From the NCBI RefSeq assembly GCF_033705735.1, contig NZ_CP131131.1, positions 1,827,768-1,891,767 on the forward strand: DNA of 64,000 bases. The letters run 5' to 3'. Numbering within the stretch: the stretch's first letter is position 1; each line of letters opens with the position of its first letter. A model generated the notes under the pieces. The model did not search any database. It was given only the letters and a program-made list of their open reading frames with translations, and was not told where the DNA came from. The position numbers and the translations under genes were made by a program. Of the stretch, positions 18,616-26,989 are shown piece by piece. This DNA is from Shinella zoogloeoides. Its GTDB lineage: Bacteria > Pseudomonadota > Alphaproteobacteria > Rhizobiales > Rhizobiaceae.

Positions 18616-18693
18616 TGCCTTATCTCCTTTTCAAAGGACGAGGCGGTGTATCGCCCTGTCCCTTCTGTTCTAGGAGCATTCGCGCCGTCCTCT

Positions 18694-18707
18694 TTGTGTT
18701 GGCTCAA
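18694..18707 (-). promoter_or_regulatory. NnrR-type box for nirK (TTGTGTTGGCTCAA)
   Basis: On the nirK strand it reads TTGAGCCAACACAA, fitting TTGNN-N4-NNCAA. Its centre is 85 bp upstream of the nirK start. A -10-like TAGAAC at 18672-18667 is centred 31 bp downstream of the box centre, matching the other NnrR-type promoters in the island. Confidence 0.72.
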
Positions 18708-18756
18708 ATTACCCCTTCAGGTTGCTGCGGCATTTTGGCAGGCGCCGATTTGCTCT

Positions 18757-18770
18757 TTGCCATCTCGCAA
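18757..18770 (+). promoter_or_regulatory. NnrR-type box for nnrS (TTGCCATCTCGCAA)
   Basis: TTGCC-N4-CGCAA, extended by CTTTGC/GCAAAG arms. Centre 65 bp upstream of the nnrS ATG; the hexamer TAGAAG at 18793-18798 is centred 32 bp downstream. Together with the nirK box it makes a divergent promoter region with one box per direction. Confidence 0.78.
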
Positions 18771-18828
18771 AGAAGCGGCACCGCGCCTGCCCTAGAAGGG
18801 ACCGGTCATTTGCAAAGGAGCAGCGATC

Positions 18829-20043
18829 ATGACTGCAAGCCAATCCGCCGCGCGCGTCAGCCGCGCCGTCCCGCGCGGCCTTTCCCGCACGGGGCCGGTG
18901 CTGTTTTCCTACGGTTTCCGGCCCTTCTTCCTCGGCGGCGGCCTCTGGGCCATCGTGGCGATGGCCTTGTGGATCGCGGCGATCTCCGGGCGGATCGACC
19001 TTGCCGGCGACTATGGCGCGGCCAACTGGCATGCGCACGAAATGCTCTTCGGCTTCGCCTCCGCCGTGCTCGCCGGCTTCCTGCTGACGGCCGTGCCGAA
19101 CTGGACGGGGCGCCTGCCGGTGTCGGGCTGGCCGCTCGGCGGCCTCTTCGCCCTCTGGTGCGCCGGGCGCCTCGCGCTGCTCGCCACGGACGGGATCGGC
19201 GTCGTGGCCGCCGCCGTGATCGACGGGCTGTTCCTTCCCGTGCTGCTCGCCATCTGCACGCGCGAAGTCGTGGCGGGCCGCAAGTGGAAGGACCTGAAGG
19301 TGCTGGGCGGCCTGCTGGCGCTGTCGCTCGCCAACGGCATCTTCCATGTCGCGGTGATCGACGGCGGCCATGACCACATGGCGCTGCGCCTTGCCGTTTC
19401 GGCCTATATCGTGCTGGTGATGATCGTCGGCGGCCGCATCGTGCCGAGCTTCACGCGCAACTGGCTGAACAAGTTCGGCCGCACGGATTTTCCCGTGCCG
19501 TACAACCGCTACGACACCGTCGCCATTCTCGGCGGCGTGGCGGCGCTCGCCGCCTGGGCGGCCGCGCCGGACCATCCCGTCACGGCGGTGCTCGGCGCTG
19601 CCGCCGCCCTCGTGCATGCCGCCCGCCTCTACCGCTGGCGCGGATGGACGGTGGCGCCGGAAAAGCTGCTGCTCGTGCTGCACGCCGCCTATGCCTTCAT
19701 CCCGCTCGGCCTTGCCGCCATCGGCGTCAGCGCGCTCGGCCTCCTGGAGGAGCGGTCGGTGCTGCATCTTCTTTCGGTCGGCGGGGTCGCCTGCATGATG
19801 CTGGCGATGATGACGCGCGCGAGCCTCGGCCATACCGGCCATGCGCTGACGGCCTCGCGCCTGACGATCGCCGCCTATGCGGCCTTGATCCTCTGCGCGC
19901 TGGTGCGCCCGCTCGGCGAGATCCTGCCCGATGCGAGCGCCACGATCTATGCCGTCGCCGGCCTACTCTGGATCATCGCCTTCGGCCTCTTCTCGTTCGA
20001 ATATGCGCCGATCCTCGCGCGCAAGCGGCGCACGCCGCTCTGA
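18829..20043 (+). CDS. nnrS: NnrS, heme- and copper-containing membrane protein of NO metabolism
   Basis: 404 residues with about 12 membrane helices. Family motifs YGFRPFFLGGGLWA, NWHAHEMLFGFASAVLAGF and LLTAVPNWTGRLP are present, as are the later histidines in RIVPSFTRNWLNKFG and RASLGHTGHALTA regions. NnrS contributes to NO tolerance by an incompletely known mechanism, possibly preventing dinitrosyl-iron complex formation. It is divergent from nirK and has its own NnrR box. Confidence 0.95.
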   Translation: MTASQSAARVSRAVPRGLSRTGPVLFSYGFRPFFLGGGLWAIVAMALWIAAISGRIDLAGDYGAANWHAHEMLFGFASAVLAGFLLTAVPNWTGRLPVSGWPLGGLFALWCAGRLALLATDGIGVVAAAVIDGLFLPVLLAICTREVVAGRKWKDLKVLGGLLALSLANGIFHVAVIDGGHDHMALRLAVSAYIVLVMIVGGRIVPSFTRNWLNKFGRTDFPVPYNRYDTVAILGGVAALAAWAAAPDHPVTAVLGAAAALVHAARLYRWRGWTVAPEKLLLVLHAAYAFIPLGLAAIGVSALGLLEERSVLHLLSVGGVACMMLAMMTRASLGHTGHALTASRLTIAAYAALILCALVRPLGEILPDASATIYAVAGLLWIIAFGLFSFEYAPILARKRRTPL

Positions 20044-20051
20044 AGGCGAAA

Positions 20052-20075
20052 ACGGCCCGGATATCTCCGGGCCGT
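20052..20075. terminator. Bidirectional terminator between nnrS and the MIP18 gene
   Basis: ACGGCCCGGA (20052-20061), loop TATC, TCCGGGCCGT (20066-20075): a perfect 10-bp stem. The plus strand continues TCTCTCG; the minus strand continues with a TTTT run. It lies in the 39-bp gap between two convergent genes and can serve both. Confidence 0.88.
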
Positions 20076-20082
20076 CTCTCGT

Positions 20083-20385
20083 TCATGCGTCCATCATGTC
20101 CGGCGTCCACGGCGGCTCGTAGGTCATATGCACCTCGGCATATTCCACGCCCGGCACATGCCAGACGCAATTGCCCACCGCTTCCTTCAGATAGCCGCTC
20201 GCCGGGCAACCGCGCGTCGTCGTGGTCATGGTGACGCGGACGACGCCGCCCTCTTCCACCGCGACGTCGTAGATCAGGCCGAGATCGACGATGTTGCGGC
20301 CGATCTCCGGGTCGATAATCATGCGCAGCGCGTTGCGGATATCGTCCGCGAGCGCGGCCTTTTCCTCGTCTTCCATCGCGCTCAC
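20083..20385 (-). CDS. MIP18/DUF59-family metal-sulfur cluster assembly factor
   Basis: 100 residues. IRNALRMIIDPEIGRNIVDLGLIYDV and the Cys-containing TTTTRGCPASGYLKEAV are the DUF59/SufT/PaaD-like motifs; the single Cys after TRG is the conserved one. Relatives take part in Fe-S cluster delivery or maturation. It is the last gene of a four-gene operon whose first gene has an NnrR box, so it is likely made under denitrifying conditions. Overlaps the preceding gene by 4 bp. The client protein is unknown. Confidence 0.88.
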   Translation of the reverse strand: MSAMEDEEKAALADDIRNALRMIIDPEIGRNIVDLGLIYDVAVEEGGVVRVTMTTTTRGCPASGYLKEAVGNCVWHVPGVEYAEVHMTYEPPWTPDMMDA

Positions 20386-20912
20386 CCCTTCGGCCGGCCG
20401 GCCCGCACGAGGATGCGGTAGGCGGTGCCGGCCTCATCGAAATTGCCGGCCCACTGGTGGCCACGCTTGACGAGTTCGGGGAACAGGAACACCGGCTCGC
20501 GCGAGAGCAGCGCGAAAAGCACCTCGCCCGCCTCCAGCTTTTCCGCGGCGGCGAGGAGGCGCACCATCGGTTCCGGCGGATCGAGGTCCGAGAGGTCGAG
20601 ATGGAAGGAGGGATCGGGCCAGGTCTCGGGATTGCCGGCATCGGCCGAGGTCTCGACCGATGCGGCAGGCTGCGGCGTGAACAGCACTTCCCAGTGACCG
20701 TCCGCGATCTCGCGGGCCTCATGATCGAAGCCGCGGCCCTCCATGACGCGGAAGAGCGGCTGCGGGCGGAAGGGGGCGACGAGCTTCAGCCCCTGCCCGG
20801 GCGCGAGCTCCCGCACCGCCTGCATGATCTCCTGGAACGGCTCGCCGCCGTTCTGGAGGATCGGCCGCACGTCGAGGACTTTCGGTGCGATCTCGGTTGA
20901 AACATCGGGCAT
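20382..20912 (-). CDS. Tandem DUF2249 domain protein
   Basis: 176 residues containing two TusA-like DUF2249 units. Unit one (residues about 10-80) has VLDVRPILQNGGEPFQEIMQ and LVAPFRPQPLFRVMEGRGF; unit two (about 103-172) has FHLDLSDLDPPEPMVRLLAA and FLFPELVKRGHQWAGNF. Both end in the DUF2249 type of aromatic/acidic region. It has no signal peptide. Function of DUF2249 is not established; a role in electron transfer or metal/sulfur handling in NO and nitrate respiration is an inference from clusters like this. It lies 3 bp after the membrane protein gene and overlaps the MIP18 gene. Confidence 0.85.
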   Translation of the reverse strand: MPDVSTEIAPKVLDVRPILQNGGEPFQEIMQAVRELAPGQGLKLVAPFRPQPLFRVMEGRGFDHEAREIADGHWEVLFTPQPAASVETSADAGNPETWPDPSFHLDLSDLDPPEPMVRLLAAAEKLEAGEVLFALLSREPVFLFPELVKRGHQWAGNFDEAGTAYRILVRAGRPKG

Positions 20913-20915
20913 CGG

Positions 20916-22268
20916 TCATCTCCTTGAGAGGGAAAGGGGCAGGAAAAGGTGCGGCCGCACCGCGCCGTCCGGCGCGCGCAGCGCCGCCGGCACGATGGCG
21001 AGGCGGCGCGTGCGGACGAATTCGCGCATCAGGGCCAGCGTCGCGAGAAGCTGCATGCACACGATGGGACGGAACGCGCCCGCCGCACCCGCGAGAAGCG
21101 CCAGCGCGGCGGCGGCCACCGCACCGTAGTATATCAGGAAGAGAATACGCGCGCGGCCTTCCTCGACAAGATCCTGCACCCGCGGCACCGGCGCGCGGCC
21201 GAGAACCGGCCCATAGGCTTCCAGCCAGGTGAGGAAGGCGACGATCTTGTAGAGCTGGGCAAGCCCCAGCCCCGTCAGCCAGCCGAAGACGAAGAGATAG
21301 ACGAGCGCCGCGACGCCGTCCCCTTCCCGCACGGCGGGGATGTTGACGAGGAGGACGCAGACGGCGAGCGCGGCGAAGGCCGGAAAGGTCGCGCGGATGT
21401 TCAGCTCCGCCTGCTTGCGCCTGCGCGCGCGGTAGAGATGCAGGACATCGCCGCCATAGAGCAGCGCCGCTACCAGCGACAAGAGGAGCGCCGCGGCGAA
21501 GAGCAGGCCCACGCCGGAGACGGCGAGAAGCACGAGCGGAATGCAGGCCGCGATGAGGCCGATCGCCAGTGCCGTCGCCCACCAGGCCGCATGGCTCGTC
21601 CGACGCTCGATTTCCGGCGCGAGCAGGAACATGGCGAGGAGGCGATAGCTGACGCCGACGGCGGTGATGCTGAGCCAGCCGCCGAGCCCGAGCGCCGCAT
21701 GCAGCCCCAGGCCGTCGGCGACCAGCCGGGCGAAGGGCTCGGCATCGACGATGCCGGAAAGGGCGAGGGTGAAGGTCGCGCCGACGAGGACCGTCGCCGT
21801 GAGCGCGGCGAGCCCCAGGGCGACGAAGCGGGCGGGCAGCGGCAGGGGCCGCGCCGCGTGGAGCGTCGCCGCGAGGATGGCGACGACGAGGCCGAAACCG
21901 AGGAGCAGCAGCCCGCCGCCGGCCGGCAGGAGAAGGGGCGGTAGGTCGACGAGGCCGGAAAGCGCGACGAAGCCGGCGACGAGCAGGCCGAGGCCGCCGA
22001 CGACGAGCGCCAGCGCCGGGGCCGCGAACCGGCCGCCGACCAGCGGCCGGGCGATGAGCACCGGCACGAATTGCAGGAGCGCGCCCGCCATCAGCAGGCT
22101 CAGCCAGCCGATGGCGAGGACATGGACGTGGACCAGCGTCTCCGGCGCGCCGATGGCGGCGGCCGGATAGCCGTAGCCGGCGACCATCAGCCCCTGCCCC
22201 GCAAGGAGCATCAGGCAGGCGACGGCGAAGTAGGACATGGTCCAGCGGGAAAGCGTGGCGCCCGGCAT
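20916..22268 (-). CDS. Twelve-helix membrane protein with repeated GWL(S/T) motif, NnrS/heme-copper-oxidase-I-like
   Basis: 450 residues from the ATG at 22268, preceded by GAGGAGGA 6 bp upstream; the longer open frame is a shadow. About 12 membrane helices. Related segments recur: HVHVLAIGWLSLLMAG, GLHAALGLGGWLSITAVG and YLFVFGWLTGLGLAQ. The histidines in the first two could be heme or copper ligands, as in heme-copper oxidase subunit I and NnrS, but the canonical six-histidine set of oxidases is not all there. No firm family name. It is sandwiched between DUF2249 genes in a NnrR-box operon, so a role in NO or electron handling at the inner membrane is likely. Confidence 0.7.
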   Translation of the reverse strand: MPGATLSRWTMSYFAVACLMLLAGQGLMVAGYGYPAAAIGAPETLVHVHVLAIGWLSLLMAGALLQFVPVLIARPLVGGRFAAPALALVVGGLGLLVAGFVALSGLVDLPPLLLPAGGGLLLLGFGLVVAILAATLHAARPLPLPARFVALGLAALTATVLVGATFTLALSGIVDAEPFARLVADGLGLHAALGLGGWLSITAVGVSYRLLAMFLLAPEIERRTSHAAWWATALAIGLIAACIPLVLLAVSGVGLLFAAALLLSLVAALLYGGDVLHLYRARRRKQAELNIRATFPAFAALAVCVLLVNIPAVREGDGVAALVYLFVFGWLTGLGLAQLYKIVAFLTWLEAYGPVLGRAPVPRVQDLVEEGRARILFLIYYGAVAAAALALLAGAAGAFRPIVCMQLLATLALMREFVRTRRLAIVPAALRAPDGAVRPHLFLPLSLSRR

Positions 22269-22294
22269 CTTGATTCCTCCTCGCCGCGGAAGGC

Positions 22295-22573
22295 TCAGTG
22301 ATCGGAGCCGCAGCAGCAATCGCAGCCGCCGTCTTCCAGCCGGTCGATCTCGACGCGCCAGACCTCCGGCCCCTGTTCCAGATAGTCCCAGCCGAACTGT
22401 CCGGGGAAATTCGTCTCGAGCTGGTAGTGCAGCGGACGCGGATCGTGGTCGCTGGTGATCAGCATCGACTTGCCGGGAAGCAGCGCGCCGAGCATGCCGA
22501 AGATGCGCGGATGGCGTTCGCGCGGCGGGACCGTGCGGACATCGATGAGGGGCTTTTCCTGAAGGTCTGACAT
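22295..22573 (-). CDS. DUF2249 protein with Cys-rich C-terminus
   Basis: 92 residues from the ATG at 22573 (MSDLQEKPLIDVRTVPP). DUF2249 features: IDVRTVPPRERHPRIFGML, ITSDHDPRPLHYQLE and FGWDYLEQGPEVWRVEI. It ends in GGCDCCCGSDH, a cluster of four cysteines plus His that could bind a metal. First gene of the operon; its promoter region holds an NnrR box. Function unknown. Confidence 0.85.
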   Translation of the reverse strand: MSDLQEKPLIDVRTVPPRERHPRIFGMLGALLPGKSMLITSDHDPRPLHYQLETNFPGQFGWDYLEQGPEVWRVEIDRLEDGGCDCCCGSDH

Positions 22574-22675
22574 GTTCGGGTGTTCCGTCCCGGCCGCTCC
22601 GGTTTGCGTTCCGCAAGGGCACGGCCCGACCCGAACGGAACCGGCCAAGGCTAGCGCCGCGCCCGTCCCGCCACT

Positions 22676-22689
22676 TTGACCATGCGCAA
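22676..22689 (-). promoter_or_regulatory. NnrR-type box for the DUF2249/MIP18 operon (TTGACCATGCGCAA)
   Basis: On the operon strand TTGCGCATGGTCAA. Centre about 110 bp upstream of the first start codon, with TAGCCT at 22653-22648 centred 32 bp downstream of the box, in the same layout as nirK, nnrS, hemN, norC and norE. Confidence 0.72.
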
Positions 22690-22724
22690 ACAATTCCCGG
22701 TTTGCCGGGGCGATGGCGTCTTGC

Positions 22725-22738
22725 TTGGCTTTTCGCAA
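22725..22738 (+). promoter_or_regulatory. NnrR-type box for hemN (TTGGCTTTTCGCAA)
   Basis: TTGGC-N4-CGCAA, centre 70 bp upstream of the hemN ATG; the hexamer TAGGCT at 22761-22766 is centred 32 bp downstream. Divergent from the box for the DUF2249 operon 49 bp away. Confidence 0.75.
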
Positions 22739-22801
22739 AGAAGCCCCGCGCGCCGGCTCTTAGGCTTTCGTCAATCGACCGAACGAAAGAAGGAGCGCGC
22801 C

Positions 22802-24154
22802 ATGCAACAGGCATTGATCGAGAAATACGGCGAGGCGCGGCTGCCGCGCTACACGAGCTACCCGACCGCACCCGCCTTCTCGCCTTCCGTCGGCGCGGGC
22901 ACCTATGGCGACTGGCTCTCCGGCATCGCGCCGGGCACCGATGCCTCGCTCTACCTGCACATTCCCTTCTGCCGGTCGATGTGCTGGTACTGCGGCTGTC
23001 ACACGACCATCACCCAGCGCGACGAGCCGATCCTCGACTATATCGACATGCTGCGAAAGGAGATCGGCCTCGTCTCCGACAGGGTCGGCAACCGGCCGAG
23101 GATCCGCCACGTCCATTTCGGCGGCGGCACGCCGACGATCATGCAGCCGGAGGAGTTCCGCGACCTGATCGGCCTGATGCGTGCCCGCTTCGCCTTCACG
23201 GCCGGCATGGAGATCGCCGTGGAGATCGACCCGCGCACGTTGACGCCCGACATGGCCGATGCGCTCGGTGAGGCCGGCGTCACCCGCGCCAGCCTCGGCG
23301 TGCAGAGCTTCGATCCCGTCGTGCAGAAGGCGATCAACCGTATCCAGAGCGAGGCGCAGACGCTGGATGCCGTTCAGCGGCTGCGCAAGGCCGGCATCGG
23401 CGGCATCAATTTCGACCTCATCTACGGCCTGCCGCACCAGACGGTGGCCTCCTGCATCGAGACGGCGCGGGCGGCGATCGCCATGCGGCCGGAGCGCTTC
23501 GCCGTCTTCGGCTATGCGCATATCCCCTCCTTCAAGAAGCACCAGCGGTTGATCGACGAGCGCGCCCTGCCGGATGCGGCGATGCGCGCCGAGCAGGCCG
23601 AGGCCATCGCCGAGACGCTTGCCGCCGCCGGCTATGTCCGCATCGGCCTCGACCATTACGCCCTGCCGGCCGACAGCCTTGCGCTTGCGGCAAGGCGCAG
23701 CCGGTTGCACCGCAATTTCCAAGGCTACACGACGGATGCCTGCACGACGCTGATCGGCTTCGGCGCCTCGTCCATCGGGCGCACGCCGGAAGGCTACGTC
23801 CAGAACGAGGTGCCGCCCGGGCTCTACGCCCAGCGCATCGCCTCCGGCCGGCTCGCGACCGTCAAGGGCTACCGCATCACGCCGGAGGACCGGCTGCGTG
23901 CCGAGATCATCGAGCGGCTGATGTGCGATTTCCGCGCCGATGTCGGCACCATCGCCGGCCGGCACGGCTTCGATCCGGCGGCGCTTATCGAGGGCAATGC
24001 CCGACTGGCGGCGCTGGAACAGGACGGGGCGGTCGACATCCGCGGCGGCACGATCACCGTGCGGCAGGACCATCGCTTCATCATCCGCGCCGTCGCTGCG
24101 GCCTTCGACGCTTATATCGACCAGTTCGCCCGCACCCACAGCAAGGCCGCCTGA
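22802..24154 (+). CDS. hemN: HemN, oxygen-independent coproporphyrinogen III oxidase
   Basis: 450 residues. Radical SAM cluster motif CRSMCWYC (C57, C61, C64), HVHFGGGTPTIM, and the HemN block MEIAVEIDPRTLT. The N-terminal LPRYTSYPTAPAF is the HemN-specific trip-wire region that distinguishes it from HemW. It converts coproporphyrinogen III to protoporphyrinogen IX without oxygen, supplying heme for NorCB, NapBC and others under denitrifying conditions. ATG 22802 follows AAGAAGGAGCGCGCC. Its own NnrR box supports co-regulation. Confidence 0.96.
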   Translation: MQQALIEKYGEARLPRYTSYPTAPAFSPSVGAGTYGDWLSGIAPGTDASLYLHIPFCRSMCWYCGCHTTITQRDEPILDYIDMLRKEIGLVSDRVGNRPRIRHVHFGGGTPTIMQPEEFRDLIGLMRARFAFTAGMEIAVEIDPRTLTPDMADALGEAGVTRASLGVQSFDPVVQKAINRIQSEAQTLDAVQRLRKAGIGGINFDLIYGLPHQTVASCIETARAAIAMRPERFAVFGYAHIPSFKKHQRLIDERALPDAAMRAEQAEAIAETLAAAGYVRIGLDHYALPADSLALAARRSRLHRNFQGYTTDACTTLIGFGASSIGRTPEGYVQNEVPPGLYAQRIASGRLATVKGYRITPEDRLRAEIIERLMCDFRADVGTIAGRHGFDPAALIEGNARLAALEQDGAVDIRGGTITVRQDHRFIIRAVAAAFDAYIDQFARTHSKAA

Positions 24155-24160
24155 AACGAG

Positions 24161-24194
24161 AAAGGCCCGGCATGGTGCGGCATGCCGGGCCTTT
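24161..24194. terminator. Bidirectional terminator between hemN and norD
   Basis: AAAGGCCCGGCATG (24161-24174), 6-nt loop, CATGCCGGGCCTTT (24181-24194): a perfect 14-bp stem with A/T ends, between convergent genes. Confidence 0.93.
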
Positions 24195-24214
24195 CCGCGC
24201 TGGTCCTGCGTCCT

Positions 24215-26113
24215 CTATCCCACAAGACCGCGATAGATCGCCGGCAGCGCCGCAGGCAGCCTGGCGATATTGCTGACGATGGCATAGCCATTGCGGCCGA
24301 ACATGGCCGGCACATAGGCCTGCGCCTCCCGGTCGACCGTCACCCCGAACACGCTGACGCCGGTACGGCGCGCCTCCGTCACGGCGCGGCGGCTGTCCTC
24401 CAGCGCGAAGCGGCCCTCGTAGTGGTCCACGTCGTTCGGCTTGCCGTCGGTGAGGACGAGGAGGAGCTTGCGGCGGTTCGGCTGCTCGCGGAGCTTGGCC
24501 GCCGCATGGCGGATCGCCGGGCCGATCCGGGTATAGAAGCCCGGCTTCAGCGCCGCGATGCGCGCCTCCACGCCATGGCCCATCGGCTCGCCGAAATCCT
24601 TCACCGTCTCGATGCGAACCCAGGAGCGGCGGCGCGAGGTGAAGGTGAGGATGGAATGGTTGTCGCCGCAGGCGGCAAGGCCATGAGCGAGCACCGTCAG
24701 CGCCTCCTTCTCGACGTCGAGCACCCGGCGGTTGTCGAACCAGGCGTCGGTCGAGAGCGAGACGTCGACGAGGATGGTGACGGCAAGGTCATGCGCCTGC
24801 GGCCGGCTCATCAGGTGGATGCGGTCGCTGCCCTGCCCGCCGGCGGCAAGGTCGCTGCGCGCCCTGACCACGGCGTCGAGGTCGAGTTCCGCCCCGTCGA
24901 GCTGTGCGCGCAGCATCTCGTGCCGCGGCCGCAGCACCTCGAACTGCCGGCGCACGCGGCGGATGAGGCTCTTCGTGTCGGCATCGGCCTCCGGCACAGC
25001 GGCCGTGTCCGGCGCAGGCGAGGCGAGCACGCGGCAATGGTCCGGCAGGTAGGTCGCCGTGCGGTAGTCCCATTCGGGATAGGTGTATTCGCCGGTCAGC
25101 CGGGTGCGGTCGAGCGCCTCCGGCGGCAGGTCGAGATCGAAATGGAAGCGGGCGGCGGGCCTTCCCTTGCGCTCGCCGAGCGTCATGTCGTCCAGCTCGT
25201 CGGCGGCGGAGGCGTCGTGGTCGTCGCTGTCGTCGCCGGGGCGATCGACATTGACCATCTCGGCCATGGCAAGGATCTTCTCGAAGCGATTGAGGATGAA
25301 GGGGCTGCGCTCGCTCTTGCGGTTCTCCGCCTTCTCGCGCTCAGCCACATGCCGGCCGGTCTCGGCGGCCTGTGGATCGCCGCCGCTCGCCGGCTGGTCG
25401 TCCTCTCCTCGTCCCTCGCCGTCCTCGCGGGCGAGCGCATCCGGCCAGAGCGGCACCGGCAGCATGGGTAGGTAGCCGGGCGGGGCACGATGGGGGAAGA
25501 TGACCGGCAGCATGTCGTCGGCCAGCCCCGCCCCTTTCTTCAGCAGGCCGAGGATGCGGTTCTCGATATGGCGTTCGATGGACGGAAGCGGCCGACTGCG
25601 GCGCGCTGCAAGCGTCGCGGCGCAAAGCCGACGATAGCGCCGAGCAAGGCCCGGAAAGGCGGCAAGCACCGCCTTCGCCGTCGCCTCTGCCCGCGCCAGG
25701 ATCGCAAGGTCGCGCTGGAGCGGGTCGGCATGCGTCACCTGGTCCAGCGGCATGACCGCCATGGCGGCGGCGAGCCAGACATAGAGGTCGCGGTTGAGGC
25801 CGCGGTCGGCGAAGAGGGCGATCTCGCCGGGCAGCATCAGCGTCGCGTGGTCGCGGCCGGGCTGCACCAGCTTCTCCTCGCCGAGCCCCATGCGCTGGCG
25901 CAGCCGCAGGCGGTGCGTCGAGGTGCGCCCGCGCGCCGGCGCGATCTGCACCGCGCCCTCCCCGCCGAAGCCACGGAAGCAGACGGCGAGCACGGGCCGG
26001 ACGTCCTCCAGCCGGACGGTGTGATCCGGGTGGCGTTGCCATGTGGCAGTGTTGCCGACGAGCCTGTGCCAGGCCCGGCCGACGGTTTCCTCCAGCTCCA
26101 GGAAATCCAGCAT
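24215..26113 (-). CDS. norD: NorD, VWA-domain protein for nitric oxide reductase activation
   Basis: 632 residues from the ATG at 26113 (MLDFLELEETVGRAWH). The C-terminal third is a von Willebrand A domain with MIDAS motif DVSLSTDAW and LVLTDGKPNDVDHYEG. The middle contains acidic spacer sequence (DRPGDDSDDHDASAADELDD). NorD acts with the AAA protein NorQ in assembly or metal insertion (FeB) of NorCB. It starts 8 bp after norQ. Confidence 0.95.
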   Translation of the reverse strand: MLDFLELEETVGRAWHRLVGNTATWQRHPDHTVRLEDVRPVLAVCFRGFGGEGAVQIAPARGRTSTHRLRLRQRMGLGEEKLVQPGRDHATLMLPGEIALFADRGLNRDLYVWLAAAMAVMPLDQVTHADPLQRDLAILARAEATAKAVLAAFPGLARRYRRLCAATLAARRSRPLPSIERHIENRILGLLKKGAGLADDMLPVIFPHRAPPGYLPMLPVPLWPDALAREDGEGRGEDDQPASGGDPQAAETGRHVAEREKAENRKSERSPFILNRFEKILAMAEMVNVDRPGDDSDDHDASAADELDDMTLGERKGRPAARFHFDLDLPPEALDRTRLTGEYTYPEWDYRTATYLPDHCRVLASPAPDTAAVPEADADTKSLIRRVRRQFEVLRPRHEMLRAQLDGAELDLDAVVRARSDLAAGGQGSDRIHLMSRPQAHDLAVTILVDVSLSTDAWFDNRRVLDVEKEALTVLAHGLAACGDNHSILTFTSRRRSWVRIETVKDFGEPMGHGVEARIAALKPGFYTRIGPAIRHAAAKLREQPNRRKLLLVLTDGKPNDVDHYEGRFALEDSRRAVTEARRTGVSVFGVTVDREAQAYVPAMFGRNGYAIVSNIARLPAALPAIYRGLVG

Positions 26114-26121
26114 GGCGGGCC

Positions 26122-26925
26122 TCAGCGGATCATCGCGTCGGCGATTTCGAGAAGCGCGGTGCGGACGTCCGGCTCGTCGGTGAGCGGCTCGATCATGGCG
26201 GCGCGGACCGCCTCGCGCACCGTCATGCCGCTGTCGATGAGGCAGGCGCAATAGACGAGAAGGCGCGTGGAGACGCCCTCCTCCAGATCGTGGCCCTTGA
26301 GGGCGCGCAGCCGGTGAGCGAGCGCGACGAGCGGGGCGACGCGCGCCTCGTCCAGCCCGCTTTCCGTGGCGACGACGGCGATCTCGGCCGCCTTCGGCAA
26401 GAAGTCGAACTCAATGGCGACGAAGCGCTGGCGCGTCGATGGCTTCAGCGCCTTCAGGAGGTTCTGGTAGCCGGGATTGTAGGAGACGACGAGCATGAAG
26501 CCGGCGGGGGCTTCCAGCACCTCGCCGGTGCGCTCCAGCGGCAGGATGCGGCGGTCGTCGGTGAGCGGATGGAGCACCACGGCGACGTCCTTGCGGGCTT
26601 CGACGATCTCGTCGAGGTAGCAGACGCCTCCCTCGCGCACGGCGCGGGTCAGCGGGCCGTCGACCCAGACGGTATCGCCACCCTTCAGCAGGTAGCGGCC
26701 GGTGAGGTCGGCAGCCGAAAGGTCGTCATGGCAGGAGACGGTGGAGAGCGGCAGGCCGAGCCTTGCGGCCATATGGCTGACGAAGCGGGTCTTGCCGCAG
26801 CCCGTCGGTCCCTTCAGGAGCAGCGGAAGCTGCCGCGTCCAGGCGGTCTCGAACAGGGCGCATTCGTTGCCGGAGGGGCTGTAGGCGGGGATGTCGGCGC
26901 GCGCGGCCTTGAGCATCACGTTCAT
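26122..26925 (-). CDS. norQ: NorQ, MoxR-type AAA ATPase for nitric oxide reductase activation
   Basis: 267 residues from the ATG at 26925; an in-frame ATG 18 bp upstream (26943) lacks a ribosome-binding site whereas GGAG lies 6 bp before the one chosen. Walker A KGPTGCGKTRF, Walker B GGVCYLDEIVEARKDV, and sensor VVSYNPGYQ are clear. NorQ partners NorD. It is the third gene of norCBQD. Confidence 0.95.
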   Translation of the reverse strand: MNVMLKAARADIPAYSPSGNECALFETAWTRQLPLLLKGPTGCGKTRFVSHMAARLGLPLSTVSCHDDLSAADLTGRYLLKGGDTVWVDGPLTRAVREGGVCYLDEIVEARKDVAVVLHPLTDDRRILPLERTGEVLEAPAGFMLVVSYNPGYQNLLKALKPSTRQRFVAIEFDFLPKAAEIAVVATESGLDEARVAPLVALAHRLRALKGHDLEEGVSTRLLVYCACLIDSGMTVREAVRAAMIEPLTDEPDVRTALLEIADAMIR

Positions 26926-26989
26926 GTCGGTCTCCAGGTTCATAGAGGAAAATGTGCCGGCCCCGCGGGATGACGGGGCCGGCCAGCGC

